The notes beneath the pieces were generated by a model, which did not search any database, was not told the origin of the DNA, and saw only the letters and a program-made list of their open reading frames with translations. A DNA stretch of 64,000 bases, taken from NCBI GenBank assembly GCA_031286695.1, contig JAITTY010000022.1:310001-374000 (forward strand), written 5' to 3'. This DNA comes from Sphingobacterium sp. GTDB taxonomy: Bacteria; Bacteroidota; Bacteroidia; Sphingobacteriales; Sphingobacteriaceae. The position numbers and the translations under genes were made by a program. This document shows positions 33,542-42,054 of this stretch, piece by piece. The first letter of the stretch is position 1. Every line of letters starts with the position of its first letter.

Positions 33542-36412
33542 ATGAATTTCCGTTATACTATTTTTATTCTCTTCCTACTGTCTACACAGGTGTTGCGAGC
33601 GCAGACCTGGAATTCCGTGCGTGCCGAAAAATTGTACCAACAGGCTGTGGTAGAAATTAAATCTGCTCAGCAGCAGAAAGCTTTGAAGTCATTGGAGGAG
33701 GCCATAAAGCTGAATCCAGCCCATATCGATGCGCAGGTGCAACTTGCCCGAATCTATATGGCGCAGAAACATTATGATCAGTCGATCCGTACTGCACAAC
33801 TTGTACTGCGTGCTTCGCCCGAATATGAAGATGTGTATTATTATATTATAGGTTCTTATTTATCAAAAAATCGTCCTGCTGAAGCCTTGCGGCACGTCGA
33901 AATGGCCTTGGCGCGTTTTGCTGCTAACAAGGATTTCGGAATCAAAAAACTCAATATACTGGATATGCTCAAACGCTATCAGGATGGAGATTCCTGGGCA
34001 CAGCTTTTGATCCGACGATTTCCGACCGATGGGAGCGTAAGACTCGCTATGGCAGGTCATTATGAAGCAAAAGCCGATTGGTATAAAGGGAATAAAATGG
34101 ATAATCTGGCCAATTCTTATTATGAAAAAGCGCTCGAACTCGCACCGAAAAATACAGATCTCATCGAAAAAATGAACAATCTTGTGGCGCAAGGCGGTGA
34201 TTATGATGCCCGAATTGCCAAGGCAAATGCGCTATTGAACAGCGATAGTAAATCTTACAATGCGTTATTCCAAAAGCTCAGCCTGCTACAGGAATCACAT
34301 CGTTATGCAGAGGCTTTAGAAGTGTTACGCCTGATCTTACGCTACTATCCAAAAGATAAAAAAGCCCTTGACCTAAACAATAGTTTACGGAAAGAAGCAG
34401 CTGGATATTATCAGAACACGGATACTTATGCACTTTATCAGTCGATTTTGGATCAGAATCCAGGCGATCGGGAAGCCTTGGAAAAAGTGGTCGGCATAGC
34501 CGCTTCTCGGGGCGAGACGACACAGGCATTATATTGGGTAGATCGTGCTTTACAGCGAAATGCAGGCGACCGTGTATTGCTGCGCCGAAAAATGGATTTT
34601 GAATTTCAACTGCGCCGTTACCAGACAGCGGCAGATATTGCTGTTAAGCTCTATGGGAGCAATGGTGATAAAGCGTTCAGATCAGAAGCATTACAAATGA
34701 TCAATGCTTGTGGCAATTACTATTTGCAACAGCAACAAGCCGACAGTGCCATCGTTTACTACGATCGTACTCTTCACCTAGTCCGCAGCAATATGCCAGC
34801 TCTGCAAGGGCGTATTTCCGCTCTCGTACTGCAAAATAATTTATCCTCGGCCCTTCGGGAGCTGGACCAGGCCATTAGTTATTATCCAAATGATATCGAT
34901 TTACAGTTAAAAAAGGCGGGATTCCTGGCACAATCTGGGAAAATACAACAAGCTGTAGCTTTAAGCGAAAAACTTTACGCCAGTTATCCGGGAAATCCGA
35001 AACTTAAATCGCTTTACTTGGAGCAGAAACTTGCCGCAGCCAATGCTTGCATCTTGGTCGAAGAGTACGGTGAAGCGGAAACGCATCTTCGTCAATTACT
35101 CGTCGAAGACAACGATAATAAAGAAGCCCTACACTACCTTTCTAATATTCTTGACCTTAGAAGACGCTATCCGGAAGCTTTGCTCGTTGTTCAGCAGGCC
35201 CTGCAAAGTTATCCGGGTGACCGCGAATTTCTTCAGAAGAAAGCTGCAATCCTTCACAATAGTGCACAGTATATGGCAGCTGCTCAAGTTGCCACCATGT
35301 TGCGGACAGAATATCCGTACAATCAAAAGTACCGTACTATGGTACAGGATGCCTGGATGTCGGCTGGATTGGCTTTTCAAAAAAAGGGGGTAGCCGATAG
35401 CGCAATCTTTTGTTTTGATCGCGTGCTCGAGGGTAATCGAACAGATTCGCTTGCCTATAGTAATAAAATAAACCTTCTGATGGCAAAAGGAGACTTTGTA
35501 TATGCCTTGCAGAGTGTGGATACGGCATTACAGCATTTTGAGTATGCCGAACCTTTTCTCCTAAAAAAAGTAATCGTACTCGACAGTTTGGGGCGATTTG
35601 TTGAAGCGGCCCAATATGCTGATACGCTCTCCAAGCGCTTCGATCTGCGGAAACACAGGGAATATGCGGCTCTTCTGCGAAGTAAAACCATGCAGCACGC
35701 TTTTGGACTTTCTTTGCTGAATAGCTCCTTTTCAGGTGTTGATGATAATCCAGCTCCGCCTGCATACCGTATTGCGACACTGTACTACACCCGCCGTTTG
35801 TCGCCAAAAATAAGTTATGGTGCACAGCTGTTATTCACAGGAAGGCAATCAGGTACGGGCATTATGGGAGAAGGTGGCCTGACGTATACGGCGAATAAAT
35901 TGCTTTACTGGAATGCTTCGATAGGTATATCCAATAATGTGTTGCTTCCCAAATATAGATTGGCCTATTCGCTTTATCGGCAGCTCGGAAAAGGTTTCGA
36001 AGGGGAGATTGGGGCGCGTTTTCTGGAAGTTGTCGCGATCAAAGCGGTATCATTGGTTGTTGGTGCGAGCAAAAGTTTTGACCCTTTTCTGCTGAATGCA
36101 CGAATCTTTGCCATCAAGGAGGAAAAGGATTTCTACTTCGCTTTTCAGGCAGGCGCAAAATATGAGCTTACTGAAGCCGATTTATTGCAAGCAAATTTTG
36201 GACTTGGAACTTCACCAGACGATAGAAGCAGGCTTATTCTATTGCCTGAATTGGGGGGTGTTATGAGTCGAAGTGTGGGCGCGGGATACAGACGCACAAT
36301 AAATTATCGTACATCGTTAGGTCTAAATGGTACTTACACGAGTCAAAAAATTGGTACGGCAACATTTCGTAATCAATATGATCTACTGCTCGCTTTACAG
36401 GTGAAATTTTAA
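33542..36412 (+). CDS. TPR-rich periplasmic/outer membrane exporter with YaiO-like beta barrel
   Basis: A 956-residue exported protein. A signal peptide (about 1-21, ending LRAQ) is followed by a superhelix of TPR repeats (about 25-710; for example AEKLYQQAVVEIKSAQQQKA and ALKSLEEAIKLNPAHIDAQV) and a C-terminal beta-barrel domain (about 735-956) like the YaiO family, ending in ALQVKF with terminal Phe. TPR plus barrel is the architecture of PgaA, BcsC and AlgK/AlgE exporters, which move synthase-dependent polysaccharides across the periplasm and outer membrane. It directly follows the GT2 synthase and should be its export partner. Confidence 0.88.
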   Translation: MNFRYTIFILFLLSTQVLRAQTWNSVRAEKLYQQAVVEIKSAQQQKALKSLEEAIKLNPAHIDAQVQLARIYMAQKHYDQSIRTAQLVLRASPEYEDVYYYIIGSYLSKNRPAEALRHVEMALARFAANKDFGIKKLNILDMLKRYQDGDSWAQLLIRRFPTDGSVRLAMAGHYEAKADWYKGNKMDNLANSYYEKALELAPKNTDLIEKMNNLVAQGGDYDARIAKANALLNSDSKSYNALFQKLSLLQESHRYAEALEVLRLILRYYPKDKKALDLNNSLRKEAAGYYQNTDTYALYQSILDQNPGDREALEKVVGIAASRGETTQALYWVDRALQRNAGDRVLLRRKMDFEFQLRRYQTAADIAVKLYGSNGDKAFRSEALQMINACGNYYLQQQQADSAIVYYDRTLHLVRSNMPALQGRISALVLQNNLSSALRELDQAISYYPNDIDLQLKKAGFLAQSGKIQQAVALSEKLYASYPGNPKLKSLYLEQKLAAANACILVEEYGEAETHLRQLLVEDNDNKEALHYLSNILDLRRRYPEALLVVQQALQSYPGDREFLQKKAAILHNSAQYMAAAQVATMLRTEYPYNQKYRTMVQDAWMSAGLAFQKKGVADSAIFCFDRVLEGNRTDSLAYSNKINLLMAKGDFVYALQSVDTALQHFEYAEPFLLKKVIVLDSLGRFVEAAQYADTLSKRFDLRKHREYAALLRSKTMQHAFGLSLLNSSFSGVDDNPAPPAYRIATLYYTRRLSPKISYGAQLLFTGRQSGTGIMGEGGLTYTANKLLYWNASIGISNNVLLPKYRLAYSLYRQLGKGFEGEIGARFLEVVAIKAVSLVVGASKSFDPFLLNARIFAIKEEKDFYFAFQAGAKYELTEADLLQANFGLGTSPDDRSRLILLPELGGVMSRSVGAGYRRTINYRTSLGLNGTYTSQKIGTATFRNQYDLLLALQVKF

Positions 36413-36432
36413 CTCTAGCCAATAATTGAACA

Positions 36433-38841
36433 ATGAATCGTACAATTTTAATTTTAGGTGCCGAAGGGTACTTGGGCTGGCCGCTGGCCATGAAGTTAGC
36501 GCTGCATCATCCAGACCAAAAAATTATATTGCTGGATAATGGCTGGCGCAAAAGCACGGTTGCCAATCTCGGATTTGGCCCCTGGCTACAGATTCCAGAT
36601 CTCTCAAGTCGTATCGAAGCATTTCGCCAAAAATATGGTTTAGCTAATATGTGCGCTGTGCACGCGGAGGTTTGTTCGGACGATTTAGCGGAACTGATTC
36701 GTCGAGAACGGCCGCATACGATTTATCATCTCGCACAGCAGTGTTCGGCGAGTTATTCGATGTTGGGATTACAACAGGCTCTTTACACCATCCGTAACAA
36801 TGAAGAAGGTAATATGCGTCTGCTCTGGGCAGTACGCGAATATGTTCCGAAAGCCCATATTATTAAGCTTGGATCATTTGGTGAATATGCCAAGGGCGGA
36901 TTGCCGATAGCAGAAGGCTATTTTAAGCCTGGTTATAAAGGACAGTTGGCGTCGACGCCTTTACCTTACCCTAGGGCGGCAAACGATATTTACCATGTTT
37001 CTAAAATAAATGACTCGAATTATGTAGCGATGGCGGCGCGTACCTGGGGGCTTCGCATCACGGAAGTGATGCAGGCAACGGTCTTTGGTCTGCTAACATC
37101 CGAAATGGATGCCTCGCCTGATCTTTTTACCCGTTTTGATTACGATCCGATATTTGGAACGGTAGCCAACCGTTTTATAGCGCAGGTAGTTTCTGGTTCT
37201 CCGATGACAATATATGGTAGCGGAAACCAGCGTACTGGACTCATGGCGTTGAACGATGCGGTCAATTCGCTGGCCCGATTTGTTGAAGATATACCACCAG
37301 TTGGTGAACATCGTGTGGTGAACCATGTTACAGAAACACACTATTCCATCAATGAATTAGCGGCGGATATTGCTGACATTGCCAGAGGCGCGGGGTTGGA
37401 TCCCAAGATTTCTTTTACCTCCGATCTTAGGGGGGAAAGTGCTGCCAAGAAACTTATGTACACCATTGAGACAAGTTTGCAGGGAAGTCATTTGTATCAT
37501 ACCGATTTCCATACCGTGATAAAAGAATCCATCAGTCTTTTACAAAAACAATATAGTACACTTCTATCGCATCATTTTTCACCCCATAGCGCCTGGAACG
37601 AATGTTCTCATGGGAAAAATCTTGATCTTAAAAGAGTAGATGCCGTCCGAAAAATAGAAAATGAAGCGTATTGGGATCAGGTCAGGATCAACACATTTCC
37701 TTCGACCCGGGTGAATCTGAATCCAGGCTGCCTGGCTACGTTGCCACAGGATAGACTCGAAACCATCAAAAATCAGATAAACGGCAATCCTCTTTCACTA
37801 TATGCTTTAGGGAGGGAAGCATTTACTTCCATACAGGAGGAATGTGCTAAATTGTGGCCAGCTATCGGTTATCGCTGTAATGTGACTTCCAGCACATCTC
37901 AGGCCATGAATTTATTGGCATTGGTGCTTTTACGGAAGTTGCAGGAGGATGGGAAGGGGTGTTTTCAGGTCCTGACAAGTGAGCATGAACATCCGGGCGG
38001 TATTGGCCCCTTTGAACATTTGCCAGAATATAAGCTCACTTATCTCCCTGATGTTGTCCTTAATGACGCGGAGGAATTTAACAGATGCTTGCGCGAAATG
38101 CAACCAGACATCGTGTTCTTATCCCATGTCTATTATCCCACAGGAAAACTGATGCAAGACAAGTGGCGCCTGGGCAATATAAAAAAGGCTGTTCCGAATG
38201 CAATTCTGATTCTTGACGTAGCACAGTCACTAGGGATTCAGCAACTTCCTTTTGGGGATGCTGATGTATTGATCGGGAGTACACATAAATGGTTGCATGG
38301 GCCGTTGGGTGGTGGTTTAGCTTGGCTCAAAGAAGATTTTGCAAGTTGGATCGGGGCCTTATATTGGAATAAGCAGCATCTTTTTGAAGATCCGCAAACC
38401 CATGGGTTCAGCATTCCGGGGGGGCAGGATTTCTTATTGTATGAAAGGTTGAGGCAAAGCCTAAAACGTTATCGAGAAATTGGGCCGAAAGCGATCCTGG
38501 ATCGCAGTACCTATCTGGCAGCTTATCTGAAAAGAGAGCTTAATGGGATCTTGGGCCATGCTGGCATTGCGCACTGTTTTATGGGGGATGATGTATCTCC
38601 GGTCGTAAGTCTGCTGGTGTCAGATTATGATCCTTATCCGCTGTACGAGTTTTTGAGAAAGAAAGATATCCATATCAAATGCATTAAGCATTGTCGCGTA
38701 GAAGCGAAGGTTGGACACGTACTTCGTTTTGGTATACCTTATTATGAAAATATGGGCCGCCTGCGTATGGTAATTGATACAATAGCTTCTTTTGTGGATT
38801 GTGCAATCATGGATAAGCACGAGTTGGACTTGGTGATCTAG
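36433..38841 (+). CDS. Fusion of SQD1-like NAD-dependent epimerase/dehydratase and class-V aminotransferase
   Basis: An 802-residue two-domain enzyme. The N-terminal half (about 1-380) is an extended SDR closest in pattern to UDP-sulfoquinovose synthase SQD1: GAEGYLGW (NAD motif, 9-16), YTIRNNEEGN, KLGSFGEYAKGG with Ser148, LPYPRAANDIYHVSKINDS with catalytic Tyr187/Lys191, and DYDPIFGTVANRF. The C-terminal half (about 415-790) is a class-V (cysteine desulfurase-like) PLP enzyme: TSSTSQAMNLLALVLL, LDVAQSLG, and the Schiff-base Lys619 in GSTHKWLHG. I know of no standard fusion of these two. In this operon it could make or decorate a sugar nucleotide for the polymer. Substrates are unknown. Confidence 0.82.
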   Translation: MNRTILILGAEGYLGWPLAMKLALHHPDQKIILLDNGWRKSTVANLGFGPWLQIPDLSSRIEAFRQKYGLANMCAVHAEVCSDDLAELIRRERPHTIYHLAQQCSASYSMLGLQQALYTIRNNEEGNMRLLWAVREYVPKAHIIKLGSFGEYAKGGLPIAEGYFKPGYKGQLASTPLPYPRAANDIYHVSKINDSNYVAMAARTWGLRITEVMQATVFGLLTSEMDASPDLFTRFDYDPIFGTVANRFIAQVVSGSPMTIYGSGNQRTGLMALNDAVNSLARFVEDIPPVGEHRVVNHVTETHYSINELAADIADIARGAGLDPKISFTSDLRGESAAKKLMYTIETSLQGSHLYHTDFHTVIKESISLLQKQYSTLLSHHFSPHSAWNECSHGKNLDLKRVDAVRKIENEAYWDQVRINTFPSTRVNLNPGCLATLPQDRLETIKNQINGNPLSLYALGREAFTSIQEECAKLWPAIGYRCNVTSSTSQAMNLLALVLLRKLQEDGKGCFQVLTSEHEHPGGIGPFEHLPEYKLTYLPDVVLNDAEEFNRCLREMQPDIVFLSHVYYPTGKLMQDKWRLGNIKKAVPNAILILDVAQSLGIQQLPFGDADVLIGSTHKWLHGPLGGGLAWLKEDFASWIGALYWNKQHLFEDPQTHGFSIPGGQDFLLYERLRQSLKRYREIGPKAILDRSTYLAAYLKRELNGILGHAGIAHCFMGDDVSPVVSLLVSDYDPYPLYEFLRKKDIHIKCIKHCRVEAKVGHVLRFGIPYYENMGRLRMVIDTIASFVDCAIMDKHELDLVI

Positions 38842-38852
38842 TTTAATATGCA

Positions 38853-41120
38853 ATGATGAAAAATGCAAATTATAAACTGAACCTGTTCGTTCTTGTTGGA
38901 TTATTGTTCATTAGCAGCTGTATGGCGCAGCAAGTGGATATCGTGCGCGATAGGAAAGCCGAAACTGAAATCCTTATTTCCTCGCATCCATCAAATTTGG
39001 AACGCAAGGCGGCTCTGGTATTACAAGATTATATCAAACGTATTACTGGCGCAGAGTTAGCGATATTGTCGAGCCCTTCTGGGACGAAAAAACACGTAGT
39101 ATATATCGGGAATAATTTTTATCAACAGCGGATTGGAAAGAAGGTTGAGCTTGGAAACGAAGGTTTTGAAATTAGTGTTCGGGACGGACAAGTATATCTA
39201 ACTGGAGGTTCAGGAAAAGGATTGCTGTATGGCGTATATGAACTTATCGAGAAGCAATTTGGTGCTCGGAAATATGATAAAGGGCCTGCATGGGTCCCGA
39301 AGCGTGCGAATCTGTCACTTCCTCAAGATTTCAATTTTCGCTTTGAACCTCCATTACGTTATAGAGAGTCTTACTACCCTGCTTCTGCGGATGGTGAATA
39401 CCTGGATTGGCATCATTTGCATCGATTTGAAGATCTGTGGGGCTTATGGGGGCATTCATTTTTTAAAATTATACCACCGGAAGACTATTTTCAGCAGCAT
39501 CCTGAATATTTCGCTTTAACAAACGGAAAGCGCAGCGCAACACAACTCTGTTTAACAAATCCTGACGTCGAGAAAATTGCAATCAATTATTTTCGTCAGG
39601 CCATTGCCGATAATTCTGATGCGGTCTATTGGTCTATAGCGCCAATGGATGGAAAAGGGTACTGTACATGTGATCGCTGTACAAAGGTTGACCAGGAGGA
39701 AGGCGGACCGCAGGGTACACTGATCCGATTTGTGAACAGTGTGGCAGCTCAATTTCCAGAACAGAATTTTACGACCTTAGCCTATGGTTACACCGCAGAA
39801 GCTCCCAAAATAACTCGGCCATCGGCTAATGTATATGTGTTGCTAAGCACGATAGATGCAACGCGGGAGCAGGGCCTGGCGGTTAATCCAACAGCTGCTC
39901 CTTTTCGACGCCAGCTCAAAGACTGGTCAAAGATCTCATCGCATATTTTTGTGTGGGATTATACCACGCAATTTACATCCTATTTAAATCCTTTTCCAAT
40001 GTATGATCACTACCAGAGCAATATCGCCTATATGTATCAAAACGGTGTAAAAGGGATCTTTGAACATGGGCCTGGACATACGCTGGCTGATATGTCTGCT
40101 TATGCGAGTTATATGCAGGCCAAGAGTCTATGGAATCCTGAGCTAGATCAAGCTGAGGTGGAAGCGGATTTTTTGGACGGTTATTATGGTGCAGCATCAA
40201 AGGATATTAAAAAGTATCTAAAACAACTTATTGAAGCTCGAAAAACAAGTCGCTCGACGCTTGATATCTACGGTAACCCTATCCTTTCGCGACATGGATA
40301 TCTGAGTTCTGAAAAGATGAAACTTTTTAATGAACTTTTGAATAACGCACAAAAAACTGTAGCTGGAGATCCTGAATTTTTAAGTCGTGTCAAATTGATT
40401 GCTTTAGGTCTTGAGTATGCAGCTTTGGAGCAGGCAAAGGCTTATGGTGATCATCCGCTCGGCTTTTTGAACAGGAAAGCTGATGGTCAATGGATGGTCA
40501 ATCCCAATTGGATGAAGCGGATAGATGAATTTTTGGACCATGCACTTCGAGGCGGAGCCATCGAATTGGCTGAAACTGGTGGCAGTCTTGAGCAATACCG
40601 GCAGCAATGGCTAACACTATTAAATAAACCCTATTTGCCTTCATTGCTCCAAGGAATACATCCTCAGTTTAAACCTTCGTTTTTGGAAGATTTTCCCGCA
40701 AATGGAAAAACAACACTGAATGATGGGTTATCGGGAACAACAGATTATAGTTACAATTGGCTATTGTTTGATGGCAAGGATGTGGAGATTACTTTTCCTT
40801 TTTCCGAGGGAACAACGGCCTCGCAAATTCAGCTTAATTTTCTGCTGGATCTGGCACATTATCTTTTTTTGCCCGATAAAATAGAGGTGGAAGCTTCGGA
40901 AGATAATATTTCGTACGTTAACATCGGGACATATAAGATCGATAGCAGTCTAATTCCTGAAGGTCCTGTTTGTCATCCAGTTTCATTTGGCTTAAAACAA
41001 CAAAAAGGACGTTTTTTAAAAGTGAAAATTTCTTTTTCGCAAGAATTCCCACATTGGTTTGAAGGTTCGAAGCATCGTAACCCGCTTTTTGCCATAGATG
41101 AAATTCACGTTAGAAAATAG
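38853..41120 (+). CDS. DUF4838 glycoside-hydrolase-like lipoprotein
   Basis: A 755-residue lipoprotein (lipobox ISSC, Cys near residue 23). The N-terminal part (about 30-140) resembles the GH67-type alpha-glucuronidase N-domain (RKAALVLQDYIKRITGAELA). The central part (about 155-450) is DUF4838, a predicted TIM-barrel (HSFFKIIPPEDYFQQHPEYF, CTCDRCTKVDQEEGG, IFVWDYTTQF). The C-terminal 130 residues look like a beta-sandwich carbohydrate-binding (F5/8-type) module. DUF4838 proteins are presumed carbohydrate-active. Its place at the end of the synthase operon suggests trimming or modifying the exported polymer, as PgaB or BcsZ-type hydrolases do. Confidence 0.82.
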   Translation: MMKNANYKLNLFVLVGLLFISSCMAQQVDIVRDRKAETEILISSHPSNLERKAALVLQDYIKRITGAELAILSSPSGTKKHVVYIGNNFYQQRIGKKVELGNEGFEISVRDGQVYLTGGSGKGLLYGVYELIEKQFGARKYDKGPAWVPKRANLSLPQDFNFRFEPPLRYRESYYPASADGEYLDWHHLHRFEDLWGLWGHSFFKIIPPEDYFQQHPEYFALTNGKRSATQLCLTNPDVEKIAINYFRQAIADNSDAVYWSIAPMDGKGYCTCDRCTKVDQEEGGPQGTLIRFVNSVAAQFPEQNFTTLAYGYTAEAPKITRPSANVYVLLSTIDATREQGLAVNPTAAPFRRQLKDWSKISSHIFVWDYTTQFTSYLNPFPMYDHYQSNIAYMYQNGVKGIFEHGPGHTLADMSAYASYMQAKSLWNPELDQAEVEADFLDGYYGAASKDIKKYLKQLIEARKTSRSTLDIYGNPILSRHGYLSSEKMKLFNELLNNAQKTVAGDPEFLSRVKLIALGLEYAALEQAKAYGDHPLGFLNRKADGQWMVNPNWMKRIDEFLDHALRGGAIELAETGGSLEQYRQQWLTLLNKPYLPSLLQGIHPQFKPSFLEDFPANGKTTLNDGLSGTTDYSYNWLLFDGKDVEITFPFSEGTTASQIQLNFLLDLAHYLFLPDKIEVEASEDNISYVNIGTYKIDSSLIPEGPVCHPVSFGLKQQKGRFLKVKISFSQEFPHWFEGSKHRNPLFAIDEIHVRK

Positions 41121-41208
41121 ATACGGAGGATTTAGAAATATTTGGGTAATCTTAAAGCGAATTTTTCCTAAATTTATTGAACCGATTATCTGACCTAAGA
41201 AAATCATT

Positions 41209-41655
41209 ATGTCGTTAGGAAATGGTTTTTTGTCTTTTTTGCTGTATTTACCCTGTGCTATGCTTGGGGCTTTTTTTAGCTATAATTTGATTTGCTGGGG
41301 CTATCGAAAGGCTAATGTCGTTAATAGCGCAGGACAAATTTGGGAGCGGATAGCATTTTTTTGTTTACTCGCGCTCACATTTTCGGCGATGTTAATAGCT
41401 ACTTTGTGTATATCAGGTAATGAATTGTTCGTATTGTGGCCACAGAAATTATTTTACGCATGTATTATTATAGGAATTCCCACGCTCGTGATAACGACTT
41501 TTGTCATCCTTTTTAGGTGTATAGAATCCTGGTCTGAATGCTGTTCGAGCCGCAAAAAAGCCAAATATGGTTATTTACTATTTCTGACCATTTGGTTATT
41601 TTGTTTCTTGGTGCAAGTTATGGTATACATCATGCTGATCAAGCAGATTAGTTGA
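41209..41655 (+). CDS. Four-helix membrane protein of unknown function
   Basis: A 148-residue protein with four hydrophobic helices (about 7-30, 45-67, 78-102, 122-145) and a short basic loop with two adjacent cysteines (ECCSSRKKAKYG). I do not recognise a family. It follows the DUF4838 gene by 88 bp, probably as the last gene of the operon, ahead of a hairpin. Confidence 0.6.
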   Translation: MSLGNGFLSFLLYLPCAMLGAFFSYNLICWGYRKANVVNSAGQIWERIAFFCLLALTFSAMLIATLCISGNELFVLWPQKLFYACIIIGIPTLVITTFVILFRCIESWSECCSSRKKAKYGYLLFLTIWLFCFLVQVMVYIMLIKQIS

Positions 41656-41763
41656 ATCGGTTGATTCAATCATCTTAGTGTATAATGAATTAAGCTTGGA
41701 GTTTGAGATCAAAACAAAACAGGAAATAAGTGTTTTAATGAGGTTTATAAGGGGTTAAAAATA

Positions 41764-41789
41764 AATGGGGCGAACGCCTTCGCCCCATT
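41764..41789 (+). terminator. Hairpin after the exopolysaccharide operon
   Basis: A perfect 10-bp GC-rich stem (AATGGGGCGA with TCGCCCCATT) closes a 6-base loop about 108 bp after the last plus-strand gene. It has no clean T-tract, only ATATCC. Confidence 0.55.
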
Positions 41790-41938
41790 ATATCCATTAA
41801 TATTATCAAGTCGAACGCAAAAAAAATGACTTGATGGCCCAAATGTAAAAAAATATTATTGAAATTCTCCGGTAAAAATTTACCATAATCGTGTAAAAAT
41901 CGACGGGGTAGTTAAAGGGCTACATCATTCATAAAAAA

Positions 41939-41965
41939 AAGACGGCTAGAATTTCTAGCCGTCTT
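41939..41965 (-). terminator. Rho-independent terminator of the fimbrillin-like gene
   Basis: An 11-bp stem AAGACGGCTAG (41939-41949) with CTAGCCGTCTT (41955-41965). On the minus strand it is followed directly by TTTTTTTT. It lies about 90 bp beyond the stop codon of the minus-strand lipoprotein gene. Confidence 0.88.
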
Positions 41966-42054
41966 CGTTTGGTTGCCGAAGCTACAACATTATATTATTC
42001 ATTAAACTAAAGTTGATTGATCAACCAAGCTGACGAATGTTAAAATTTACTTTA

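Larger units (their letters stand above)
41656..42054. other. Intergenic region between convergent operons
   Basis: These 399 bp hold two hairpins, one at 41764-41789 serving the plus-strand operon and one at 41939-41965 serving the minus-strand fimbrillin-like gene. No gene is visible. Confidence 0.7.

Noticed and set aside
35337..35825. 162-codon minus-strand frame inside the TPR exporter gene
   Set aside because: Antisense to a long, consistent TPR reading frame.
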